Origin: Nageia nagi
Taxonomy: Eukaryota > Pinophyta
Reading direction: 5' to 3'
Assembly (NCBI GenBank): GCA_050084985.1
Contig: JBITNC010000002.1
Span: 20,460,001-20,524,000 of the forward strand
DNA: 64,000 nt
Below the pieces are notes generated by a model. That model searched no databases. It was given only the letters and a program-made list of their open reading frames with translations, and was not told the DNA's origin. Shown piece by piece: positions 1 through 10,355 of the stretch (position 1 is the first letter of the stretch; every line of letters starts with the position of its first letter). Both the position numbers and the translations under genes were made by a program.

Positions 1-546
1 GTTCCCCCTCCTTCATCTTCCAACCTAGGGCCTTCAAATAAAGGTGGGGACGATGAATGGACCATAGTTAACAATCATCACAACCATCATCTTGCACAAC
101 AAGAAATGGTTACTATAACTTAATAACCTAGTCCTATGGTCATTTCAGACATGCAACCCCTTCGGGCAATCAATGTTATTCAACCACCTCCAATTGTCAA
201 CCTTGCTCTGATGTTAGCTTTTGAACCTCTGCTCAACTCTATTTGGTCGGGCCCTTCCTTTGCTTCCATTGTTGTGATGCCTCCTCTTATTCTTGGGATG
301 GAGGATAGCTCTAGAGGCAAATTGGATTGCTCTCACAGTCCATAAAGAGGTATTCCTTTAGGGCCTATTGAGAAACGACAAAAGGTGGGAGCTTCACATG
401 GTGATAGTAATTCATTTGCATCCCTACATATTTTAGAGGATTCAAAGGATGTTATGGAGATTCAAACCCATGATCTTTCTTAATGATTTATTTCTCATGA
501 AATGTAAGAGGGTTGACAAACCCAACCTGTAAGTATACGATCCGAA

Positions 547-1342
547 GTGAGCTTAATGATATCACTCACTCTTTTGGAAAGCTCGATTTTGTCTATTTAC
601 AAGAAGTTAAAATTGTTGACTTTCTTTCGCATTGTACTAGTGCTTTTCTCTAGTTACGGAGCCCCTTTTTCATACCAATCCTTCCATAGGGAAAGGAGGT
701 GTCTTCACTTTCATTTCTCCAAAGTGGAAATTGAATGTGTGGTCTAAAGGTGTTGACCCTTTGAATCAAATTGTCTAGGTGTTGCTTGAGGTGTCAGGGC
801 AACCTTTTGGAATTATCAATGTTTATGCTTCTAATGATGCTCATGATAGAATAAATTCATGGATGTGGCTTGGCTTATCTCTTCCTTTTTCTACTTGGGT
901 TTTATGTGGGGACTCTAACATGGTGGAAAAACCCTTCAATAAGAAAAGTCAAACCCCCATGCGATGGAAATTGGATGAGAGAGAGGCTTGGTTTTTTATG
1001 AAAAATAAAATTAGTTTGTTTGATCCCAATGTTGGTTTTTCTCTTGTCTACTTTTCGAAAGCCCATTGGTTCACCTGGTCTAATTTCCAAGCCAATTCTG
1101 ATAGAGTTCTTAAATGGCTTGACAAGTGTATGTATTTTGAAAGTGATTTTTTTTTTCATTTTAAGACACTCTCCCATGTTCTACCTTTTGTTTATGTTGT
1201 TTTAGATACCACTGTATATGACCATGCCCCCATCCTTTTTGCTATCTCTTATGATCATGTCCAAGTCAGGGTTTTCAATTCTCAATTTTATTTGAACACC
1301 TCTCTCTTGCAGCATCCCTCTATGAGAGCTCATATCAGTTGA
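547..1342 (+). pseudogene. L1 ORF2 N-terminus: APE-type endonuclease (broken)
   Basis: This is the part of L1 ORF2 that nicks target DNA to prime reverse transcription. The clearest frame, 779-1342, shows the GDSN motif (usually GDFN) near residue 43, a F-T-W-S-N segment, and S-D-R-V-L-K-W-L-D followed by Y-D-H-A-P, matching the conserved SRLDR and SDHxP blocks of the endonuclease fold. The first part (547-747) lies in another frame, so at least one frameshift separates them. The Y-D-H version of the final block departs from the usual S-D-H. Not functional. Confidence 0.75.
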
Positions 1343-1929
1343 ATCTATAACTTAATTCGTATACCAACTAGTTCTTCTGGTTGGATCCAATGGTGGAATA
1401 ACTCTATTATCCAAACCACTAAAGTCCTTTGCATCCGTAGTGTTAAATTTGCTAAGAGAAGGCAAAAATGTAACCAAGTTGTGAAAATTGAGCTTGCTCA
1501 TGCCACGTGAAACCTTGAAGCCAACCCCTTCAGTGCCCTTGATCAAGTGTATGTTGTTGCTATCTGCCATGAAATTAGGAAAGTTGATCTTTATGAGGCC
1601 AAGGGAGCACAAATTTATGCCCATCTTAATAGGATTAATGTTAGGGATAAGGTATCTAAAGAATTCTTTATATGTCTTCGCCCTCCCATTCATGTGTCTC
1701 ATTTTCAAGCTATTTAGTATGATGGAGTTCATCTTACCTCCCTTTCAGATATAATTTCAACTTTTGTTGCTCATTACCAAAAGGTCTTTACTTCTTAATC
1801 TCTTTCACCTATTTTCCAACAAGCTTTGGATGATTGTTGTGTTGTCATATCTCTCAAGCTTTCCCACGCTTAAAGGCCACTTGTGATACACCTCTCTCCT
1901 TAGAGGATTTGAAATCTGCTCTCTCATAG

Positions 1930-3217
1930 GTGGCTAATAATAAAGCTTTTAGTATTAATGATTTTCCCTATGAATTTTATAAGGAGTTCTGGGACATGCT
2001 TGGGTCAAATCTTCTTCAAGTATACAGAGAAGCTATGATCTCTAGTTCCCTGGGCCCAATGATAAACAAAGCTAAAATTAAGTTTATACCTAAGCCTGGA
2101 AATCCAAAATGCATTACTAATTGGCGCCCAATTACTCTGTTGAATGTTAGTTATCAAATCATTGTAAAAACTTTAGCAATCAAGTTAAGGCCTATTTTAC
2201 CTTCGATCACTCGTCCAGAGCAAACATGGTTTGTTAAAGGCAGGTATATTTTGGACAATATTATAATTATGGGAAGGTATGGAATGAGCTCGCTCTTTAA
2301 ATCAAGATGCTTTGTTCATCAAATTTTATTTTGAAAAGGCTTATGATAGGATTGGATGATACTTCGTTACTGCTATGCTTACATCTCTTGGCTTTGGCCC
2401 TTTTTTGTTTCTTCTGTAAAGATGCTCTTCAAGGATGCTTTTATGGCACTTACCAAGAATGGTTCTCAATCTAAAAGCATCTCTCTTACTCATTTTGTGC
2501 ACCAAGGTTGCCCTCTTGCACCCTCCTTATTTATTCTGACTACAAAAGCTTTTAGTTACCTTCTTATGCATTAAGCCTCTCAAGGTTTAATTAAAAAATT
2601 TTCCCTTCCCAATTCTCAATTGCAGCTTTTGAATGGCCATTTTATGGATGACTCCTTTCTCACTCTTCAGGAGGATGAGCAATCAGTTACAAATGCACTT
2701 AAGTGCCTAGATACTTTTTGTCTTGCCTCTAGATCTAATATTCAATGGAAATAAACCTCTTGCTATAGGCAGTCCATGCATGCTCTCCTTGATTAGCTTG
2801 CTCAATTCCCCTGGAAATGGATTCAAAATGGAGAAATGTTTAAATTCTTGGGAATTCCCTTTACTTTCCAAGCTTCACATGCTCAACGCTAAAATTTTGT
2901 GGTTCAAAAGGTTGATAAAAATGACTTATTGGGCCACTAAGAAGTTATCCTTAGTTGAAAAGTTTAAGATTTGCTCAAAAATTCTTGCCTCTATGCATGT
3001 GTATTATTCTTCTTGTTGGATTCCCTCTAAAACCTATTATCAAAAGTTGTACAAGCTATTAAGGGATTTCATTTGGGGTTTTGATGTCAATAAAAGAGGC
3101 TTTCACATAGTGGCTATGGACATTTGTTGTCTTCCCCAAGAAGCTGGTGGTATGGGTTATTTGATTATCAATTTCAAGGTTTTGCTTTATGTGCAAAATG
3201 GATTTTGCGAGCTTTAG
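1930..3217 (+). pseudogene. L1 ORF2 reverse transcriptase (broken)
   Basis: RT palm and fingers of the L1 element. The motif I-P-K-P-G-N-P near 2085 followed by N-W-R-P-I-T-L-L-N is the standard LINE RT block. H-Q-G-C-P-L-A-P-S-L-F is at about 2505-2535. The catalytic box reads F-M-D-D (about 2640-2652) where most plant L1s have F-A-D-D. The thumb and connection region follows at 2723-3217, with W-I-P-S-K-T and R-D-F-I-W-G. Stops and frame changes at about 2332, 2356, 2574 and 2723 break the frame. Confidence 0.8.
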
Positions 3218-3299
3218 AAGGGAATGAAGCTTGGAAGCTTCTTCTTCAATGTCACGTCTCACAAGGGCTTCCTTTTGAAAAAAAAATTTAGAAGGGGCT

Positions 3300-4100
3300 A
3301 ACTTTTCAAATCCTCCTCGTTGCTCTAGTTAATATTAAAATATTGGGATCCTTTGTCATCAAGAGCATTTGTAAGGCCTTGGAATCTCTTAAGCCTTGTC
3401 TTACTTGGCATGCATGAAGTAAGTCGTTCGGTGCTTCTCTTGCTTCCCTTAATGTTTGGTGGTCACCTATGTTTTCATTTGAGGGTTTGCCTCTTGCCAA
3501 AGTTCAATGGGTTTGAGTTTTGCATTTTCACAAGAAAGGAATTGGGTCAATTCAGCAATTTTTTTATTCACAAACCAAGAATTAGCACTCTTGGGAAGTG
3601 TTTCAAAGTACTTACATCCTTAAAGCAAATGATAAAGCTCCATATGATGTGGTTGTGGACAAGAATCCTTTCTAAAATTGGAGTAAACTTCGTAAACATT
3701 TTCAAAAATCATGGTGATCTGATTGGTTTTGGCCTAAAAACACAAGTCTTGTCAAGTACAAGCCTCACCATGACTATTATTGGCTCTCTCCTAATGTCCC
3801 TATGTTTGACATGCTTAACCTTTTATGGGATCTTGTTTCTTCTCATATCATGTGGTCTTTGCAATTTTTTGTTGCTTGGGCTAAGTATATTAAACCTAAA
3901 CAAAGTTTTATTTTTCCTGGAGTCTTATCCATCAAGGTCTTCCTATTGGTCGTAGGTGCACGTATTTGGGTGTTGCTAACCCTACTTGTCCTTCTTGTCA
4001 AGAACATGCAGACTTCACTCATGTATTCTAGTTATGTGCTAAAGCTAGCCATATGGGGGATTAGATTCTTTCCTTTTTCAACCCTTGTTTAGCTTCTCCT
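3300..4100 (+). pseudogene. L1 ORF2 C-terminus with zinc-binding zf-RVT motif
   Basis: This is the C-terminal end of the L1 polyprotein. At about 3950-4035 one frame gives G-R-R-C-T-Y-L-G-V-A-N-P-T-C-P-S-C-Q-E and then H-V-F, the C-x2-C-E-(x)n-H-x-F pattern of the zf-RVT domain. Several frames must be joined to read the region, so it is decayed. The same module is preserved separately at 17524-18234. Confidence 0.7.
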
Positions 4101-4932
4101 TGCTCCTAGGTTCATGTTATATCCTCTTGTTTTGTCAGAACCTTTAGATGAAGTTTGGCGTGTTTTTAGAATAAGCATTCTCTATCATCTATGGAAAACT
4201 AGAAATAATATTGTGTTTGGTCAGGAAGAGACTTTGACAACCTTCTCTTATTGATAAATATGTTATTTTCTATGATTGTTGGTTGCAGATTATTGTTCAG
4301 GTGGAAAAGGTTAATGTGGAGGTTCAACATGTACGCAATTTGCTTGACCACTAAGGTAATGTGCCTTGCACCATTTTCCATGTTTCATCTGATGAGTTCC
4401 CTCCTTATCAAGCACGATCTTGTGGTGGTTCCAAGTGCCATTCATGTAATCAAACCCCAGCTCCGCCTCAACGTATTTCTCATGGTGTTACTCCAACGAA
4501 TTCTCCTTGTCACTAGTCTCAACCCCCCCAATCCTAAGTGTCTGAAGTCTGGAGACCCTCCCTCCTACTCTCATAGCAGTTGGGATGTTCTACCTGAAAT
4601 TTTTGAAGAAATTGAAACACGTCAATGCCAATGGGAGTAATTATAATGATGGATGGAGTATTGTAGCTACAAAGGGTGATGCTTGAGAGCATATGCATTT
4701 CATGGATAATTTTTTTTTCCTTCTATTGATTCATGTCGTTCTATGCATAATCGATTGTTAGCCTTGGTTTTTGAGATATTTGCTTCTTTGATAGAACTTG
4801 GTTACCAAGATTGTGTATGTTAATTTTGGCGGACTTGTGGTGATGTGGTGTTCCACGAGGTGTGCTTAATCCCACCCAACCTTTTTGTCTGAAATTTTTT
4901 TAGTAATATAAGTCTTTTTCATCCAAAAAAAG

Positions 4933-5284
4933 ATGTTGAATCTTTCATCCACTTTCCTTTTCAATTATTTAATTATTTAATTTTTAATTATTATTCTAGG
5001 GTTTCTTTTCATTAGCCCCACTAGATAAAAGTAGTTTTAAATAACAAGCTAGAACAGATCTAATACAAAATTCTAGATATTGATTAATTGCATCATAATA
5101 CATTCTTTTAGGGACCTTACCCAATATTGTAAATTAATTATAATTTTTATAATTAATTCAATTAATGTAATAATAAAATAAGAAGACTTTTAGCTCGAGT
5201 CTTTTGAGTAGTTAATATTTGAGCTTCTAGGTTAGAATACTTATAAATATCATTTTTAAAGCATTGTAATTATTTCATCTTATT
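4933..5284. other. AT-rich spacer, no gene seen
   Basis: About 350 bp between the A-rich end of the L1 element and the TTTC-type tail of LINE-B copy 1. No open frame, RNA motif or terminal repeat was recognised. Confidence 0.6.
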
Positions 5285-6934
5285 GAAAGAAAGAAAGAAA
5301 TTATATTAATGTCCATAGATGACCAAAAGTGGTCAATGGGACTAAAGGGTATACAAGTCTAAAGCTGTATGAGGGGCTCAATAGCCCTCACTCAAAGTAA
5401 ACTATGAAAAGTCTAAGAAGAATATAAAGGCTAATCCCTAAAAGGAAATAAATAGTTGAACAAAGAAACATATTAAGTAAACATAATCACAGGGGAGGTC
5501 TCTCATGATCTATCTAATTGTGCACTGTTAGGTTAATTTGTGTTTGCATCGGCACTCTTGTAGCTAAAGAAGGTCATGATCGACACCGACCTTGTAGAAC
5601 TAAGGTCAGCATGCACCCTTTGTCTGGTACATCAAGTAGGCCGAGGAGAGTCATCAATCCTCCTCCTACGAACTCCCTCTACTAAGGCAACTGAGAAGAA
5701 AGAGGAAATCAAACGATCACATGTTGGGTTTTGGGAGTCGAATAATAGACATTTCCTGAGAAGGAAAGTCTCTCTGAGATAGAGTGCCAAACAACGATGG
5801 TCTGGGAACTAAAAGAATGTCGAGATCGAGCTACGAGCATCCGAAAAAAAGATAGTTATACCGCCTCTGAATCTCATAATAAATTGAACACCAAAAGATG
5901 AAATAATCCTCAATCTCAAGCTCTATCAAGCACAATTGATAGAATCGAAGCTCACGTGCCAAATGGTGATCAATATTGATCCGAAGGTGGTGGGAGTACA
6001 CTCTGAATTGGCATAGAAACATCTGCAAGCCAAGAGGGAGGTGTATACTGGTGTAATCAAGAGGTCGAATTAACCCTCTGTCAAGACTTAGGAAGTGATG
6101 AGAGTAGTGCAACAGCTTAGGTGTGAGAGGAGGTTGGGGGGCAACCCAATTGCGCTGAATATAGGCCCTGTAAAGCATGTCTCTGATCGAAGTCAATGTA
6201 TCATCTGGGTCTCTATGTTTGTCCCCTGGGGTATAGATAACTGGTTCAGTGAAAACTCAAAGCATTGTAATGCTTCAGAGACCTTAGAGATCCAACGTCA
6301 GTGACAACCTTAAGCTTCCAAGTCCATGGATGACGCTAAGGCTATGTAAGGGAGTCGATCATCTCTACTAGTAGAAGTAAAGGTGTGGAGATGACGAAGA
6401 AAAAGAACCATTGATGCAAGGGATCGCATCTGTAAAGGTTGGCAGCTAAACTTTGCTAGCATAATGTGGTGTAGAACAAACCTCTTGCTCCAAATAGAGT
6501 GAGATAGAGTGCCAACCAAGATCCTCTCAACTATGGCCCAATTCGAGCTCCTCAAGCTAGGGCGCCAAACCTTGGAACTATATAACACTATGGAAGTGAC
6601 CAAAGTGTGGAATAACTAGAGCTTGGATGGGATATCCTGTAAATGGACCTGGACACACTATCTCTCCATGGAGGAAACTATTGCATATCCTCCCCATACT
6701 TTGGGTGGGGTTATCGATCGCATAGAGAATCGAGGTCCCATGAAGAGCACCCCAGGTAGGTGTAAGATGTGGCAATCTCAATAACCCTACCCCTATAAGT
6801 GATCTAAGTCTGATCAGCAATGGCCTTCGAAGTGTTGAAGACCACAATATTGGCTTTATTGAGATTAACCACTAAGTCCTATTTAGTGCTGAACAAATCG
6901 ATGGTATCCATCAAACGCTGAAGACCCTCTGCTA

Positions 6935-6939
6935 TGTGA
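6935..6939. repeat. 5-bp target site duplication (left) of copia relic
   Basis: TGTGA here matches TGTGA at 8076-8080 exactly. The LINE-B coding frame reads through if the intervening 6940-8080 is removed, so this is the original insertion site. Confidence 0.8.
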
Positions 6940-6941
6940 TG

Positions 6942-7770
6942 TTAGACACCTTTGCATTTGTGAAACAAGATTTGAAGAGAGGTTTTGAAATGACAGATAT
7001 GGGACATCTTCATTACTATTTGGGCATTGAAGTGATACAAAACCCAAAATACATTTTCATTTTCCAAAGAAAGTACATTGAAGAATTGCTAAACAAATTT
7101 GGCATGACAGATTGTAATCCTCTTTCCACTCCAATGGAAAAAATTTGAAGTTGAAATCTATTGAAGGAAATGCATTTGAGGATGCAATGAAGTATAAACA
7201 ACTTTTTGGAAGTCTCATATATCTAACCACAACTAGACCAAACATTCATTTGTGGTTGGAATTCTCTCGATTTATGCAAAAACCTTGTGAAGGACATTGG
7301 AATGTAGCAAAGAGTTCTCTGATATTTGAAAAGCACACAGGAATTAGGGCTCAAGTATTCCAAAGTAGGAGACTTCAAATTGATTGGATATATAGATTCA
7401 AATTTTGATGGTGACAAAGAAAAATAAGTTTCGACTTCAAGATATGCCATGAGTCTTGGATTGGCAGCTATTTCTTGGAGATAACGAAAGCAATTTATTT
7501 CGGCAGATTCCACTACAAAGGCAAAGTATGTGGCTCAAGAAGATACTGGAAGATTTGCAAGAAAACCAAGTGAATCCAACTCCACTTCTGATTAATAATA
7601 TTTTTGCAATTCAATTGGCCAAGAATCCAAAGTTTCATAATCGAACAAAGCACATCAACATAAAGTATCATTTGATTCGACATCATGTAAAGGTCAAGAC
7701 AATTCAAATGAAACATTGTCTTACAGATAAGCAAGCAACAGACATCTTCACCAAGGCACTTGGTAGATAA
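6942..7770 (+). pseudogene. copia pol C-terminus: end of RT and RNase H
   Basis: Frame 6936-7148 holds the RT end with G-H-L-H-Y-Y-L-G-I-E-V. The next frame (7145-7408) has Q-L-F-G-S-L-I-Y-L-T-T-T-R-P-N, the entry to copia RNase H. 7456-7770 carries H-N-R-T-K-H-I-N-I-K-Y-H, then T-D-K-Q-A-T-D-I-F-T-K-A-L, the standard end of a copia polyprotein. At least two frameshifts and several stops are present. Confidence 0.85.
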
Positions 7771-7821
7771 AAATTTGAGAAATTCAAGAAGATGCTTGGA
7801 CTTACCAACTCCCCTTCAGAT

Positions 7822-7832
7822 TAAGAGGGGAA
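7822..7832 (+). promoter_or_regulatory. polypurine tract of copia relic
   Basis: Purine run AAGAGGGGAA directly before the LTR start TGTTAAGG at 7833. It would prime plus-strand synthesis. Confidence 0.75.
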
Positions 7833-8075
7833 TGTTAAGGCACTTAATCCTTAGAGATTATGGTATAGATAGTATAATATTAGTTACTATATTTAATAAA
7901 TTCGTAGCTTTGAATGTGCTAGAATTTAGAGTTATTTTTTGTAGAAAATAAAGAGTTACATTGTATCTCAAGAGTCATCCAAGAAGGTGAACACGAAGAA
8001 TCCTTCTCCAAATGTATTTACACAATATTCTACACTAATAAAATCTTTTTTGATCTTAGAGTTATTGATCTTTCA
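7833..8075 (+). repeat. 3' LTR of copia relic (243 bp)
   Basis: Begins TGTTAAGG after the polypurine tract and ends TTTCA just before the TSD TGTGA. The TG...CA ends and the flanking duplication fix both borders. Confidence 0.8.
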
Positions 8076-8150
8076 TGTGAGAGAGTAGTACAATATCATC
8101 AACAAAGAAGAGGATGAGAACACGAGTGTTGTGGAGAAGACAATCTTCAC

Positions 8151-9754
8151 ATAAATTATCTAAAATTAAAAAGATACATGTAATTGTTAAGCTAAATGCT
8201 CTCATCTTTCTAATTTGAAACATCCATCTATAATGGGGAGATCATGAGTTTTATCTCAATCGACAAAAATTAATTAAAAAATCATATTAGCAAAAGGTAT
8301 TGGTAACTACTCAATACAGTGCTAAATCATATCATGTTGGGCAATATAGTTATTGTTGTTAAACTCTATGGGTGATATCGATTATAAACATGAATTTAGA
8401 TTTGGAAAATATATTTGAAAGTTTTATAAAAAAATAACCAAGTATATTATCAAAATTTTAGAAAACCACGGATCAAATTAGTCTTTATCTCACTCAATTA
8501 TTAAGTTGACTCACTTGAGTGAAAAACGAGAATAAACAAATATAATTCATAATTAACATACAATAGAATCACAAAGTCTTCCCTCACTAAGTAAATGAAC
8601 AAAATAAAATGTCATATGGACACATTGAAATCAGACTACCATGACCTATTAGTATGGGGCTGCTTTGAACTTGTTCATATTTCCTTTCAACCTTGTATAT
8701 CATTGATCCTAATAGCCTTTTTCCAATTATCAACACAAAAAACCTTGTGACTCAAGTAGTTAGTCTTATTCAATCACAAAAAAAACAGAAATCCAAAATC
8801 ATAGACTGGAGAGTTGGTGCATATATTGACAGAAGCTTTAATTTTATTCAGATCATACAAAGGGGAAAAAGCTTGATAATAAATTATTGTAAATTTGTAA
8901 GAAAAGAGCAAACTACTCCGTCGTCATGCCCACCTCTATTCAAGCCTCGCAAAGTTTTATAGCTATATAATTTTTAAGTTCCAAATTGAAGTTCTCAGAA
9001 ATTATTTCTTCAAAACGCGTTTCATATTTATTCCTTTCCCATAATCCTTGATCCGACTCCTGCAAAAAACAATCAAAGCTATAGCATGGACCTAGAAGAT
9101 GATACATGCATTTATGAACACTAACAATTTTTGGTTTGAAACAATGTGTTATATTGATCTTTGCTTACCAAAACAATTACTTTTGGCTAAGTCCAAAAAA
9201 TATTCCCCTTTGTACAATAGAGATCCACCAAGGATCAGATTTGTCCAAGAGACATTTGACTCACCCGATAAAGAGAATAGTGTTAACCTGTCCTTTAATG
9301 TGATAAACAACTTAAATATATATCAATTTCTGATTCAAGAACTTCATCTTTCGCTTGCAAGTTATATTATTATAAGCCCTTCTATGATGGGGGAGACCCT
9401 TTGATGGTCATTGACAAGTTCAATTTTTATCCCTGCTATATCAACCTAGTGTCTCTTTTCAGGAAAGAAGAGCTTAATACTTGTCTATGAAAGTGTTCAA
9501 TTAGCCATACTAAACATCTTGGAACATCCCCATTGCTTGGAATAATTCTCCTTGATACAGAGCTCTTATAGCTAGGAACTACAGCCCATGATTCATTATA
9601 TGCTGCATTCATATCACCTCATGCATCTACATGATGTATAACCAAATTCCATTAAACAAACTTCAACTAGCATCTCGTATTGACTTAAAAAAATGTTACT
9701 TCTGACAGTTTTAACATTTGGAAGAATGCCTACATAATGAAGTGAGAAGGATAT
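8151..9754. other. Spacer downstream of AFC kinase, no gene recognised
   Basis: About 1.6 kb. Short open frames (for example 8693-8962 and 9099-9404 on +) have no recognised motif and no partner exons. AT-rich sequence with no terminal repeats that I could find. It may be old intergenic DNA. Confidence 0.5.
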
Positions 9755-9852
9755 CCTGAGGTTCGACAAATCCTTACCTGCTTCTTCACAGAAGTTGTTC
9801 CTTCTCACCAATCCAACCTCCTCCTATAGCTTGAATGTTTTGCACATCTTCA
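9755..9852 (-). pseudogene. Relic duplicate of AFC kinase exon 9
   Basis: On the - strand this segment aligns along its length with exon 9 of the kinase (10640-10745). It keeps AGATGTGCAA, TTGGATTGG and AGAAGGA in order, and its 3' end encodes L-S-N-L-R like the true exon's L-S-S-L-R. The splice donor position reads AGG|AT rather than GT and the frame carries a stop after L-D-W, so it cannot serve as an exon. It lies about 0.5 kb past the gene's stop codon, same orientation. A partial tandem duplication is the simplest explanation. Confidence 0.6.
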
Positions 9853-10355
9853 CCTGTTTAGCAAACATTTTTCAATCACCCTTACACTAACATATAACCT
9901 ACATGAACCTGAAAACTGCATACGACATATATTAAGTTACTTGATCCAATCAGGCATCATTAGTATTTAAAACCACGCTTAACACACATTATCTGTTATG
10001 CCATGTTTCTTTATATTATTGAGTCTTATTTATAACAAAAATTAAAACTTACAACATCAATTAAAATTCAAAATTTTTGCTTGTAATACAAGCTAAAATT
10101 CACATCAAAATACACAGTTCGCCAAAGAATGAGCCATGTAACATACTCAATTTCTCTGGTTTTGAAAAGAGATTGATCGATACAAGCACTTTGATGAGGA
10201 AAAAATAATACCATTGTACATTTTTACACTGAACATAATCATACTGTACATTTTTTCAGGGATATTTACAATTGAGAAGGTCCTTGCAAACCTTATATTA
10301 CAACAGAGCCAATCAACAAAATTCTACATGAAAGGCATGCAAGATTTCTTTTCTT

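Larger units (their letters stand above)
1..4932 (+). mobile_element. L1-type LINE, degenerate, 5' end outside window
   Basis: The stretch reads as one non-LTR retrotransposon. A tail of ORF1-like coding (about 1-120) is followed by an endonuclease, a reverse transcriptase, a zinc-binding RT C-terminus, and a 3' end with a short A run (4923-4931). The parts are in the right order for a plant L1, but every domain is broken by stops and frameshifts, so it is an old dead copy. A second fragment of the same family lies at 17460-18490: both share the segment starting with Y-W-L-(S/F)-P-N and ending in the C-x2-C zinc motif. The start lies outside the window, so total length is unknown. Confidence 0.85.
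6940..8075 (+). mobile_element. Ty1/copia relic with large internal deletion
   Basis: The element starts with TGTTA, the same five bases that open its 3' LTR at 7833, but passes straight into the end of the copia RT (L-D-T-F then K-Q-D-L-K-R-G-F-E-M-T-D-M-G at about 6942-7010). The 5' LTR beyond TGTTA, gag, protease, integrase and most of RT are gone. RNase H follows (T-R-P-N-I at about 7230, K-H-I-N-I-K-Y-H near 7645, D-I-F-T-K-A-L near 7742). A polypurine tract precedes the 3' LTR. Exact TSDs flank the whole unit, so the loss happened after insertion. Confidence 0.85.
5285..8150 (-). mobile_element. LINE-B copy 1 (non-LTR retrotransposon, - strand), split by copia relic
   Basis: Read on the - strand this is a LINE distinct from the L1 above. 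From its 5' side (high coordinates) it gives F-V-D-D-I-V-L-L-S (about 8093-8120), the YxDD box, and H-N-T-R-V-L before it. After the copia insertion come N-L-N-K-A-N-I-V-V-F-N-T-S (about 6835-6880), further RT and linker sequence, and a C-terminal C-L-I-E-L-E-I-E-D block ending R-R-Y-N-Y-L-F (about 5845-5935). The 3' end is a run of TTTC repeats (5285-5300 on the + strand as GAAA). It is 5'-truncated near 8150. Copies 2 and 3 are at 31657-41459 and 25181-27135. Confidence 0.75.
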
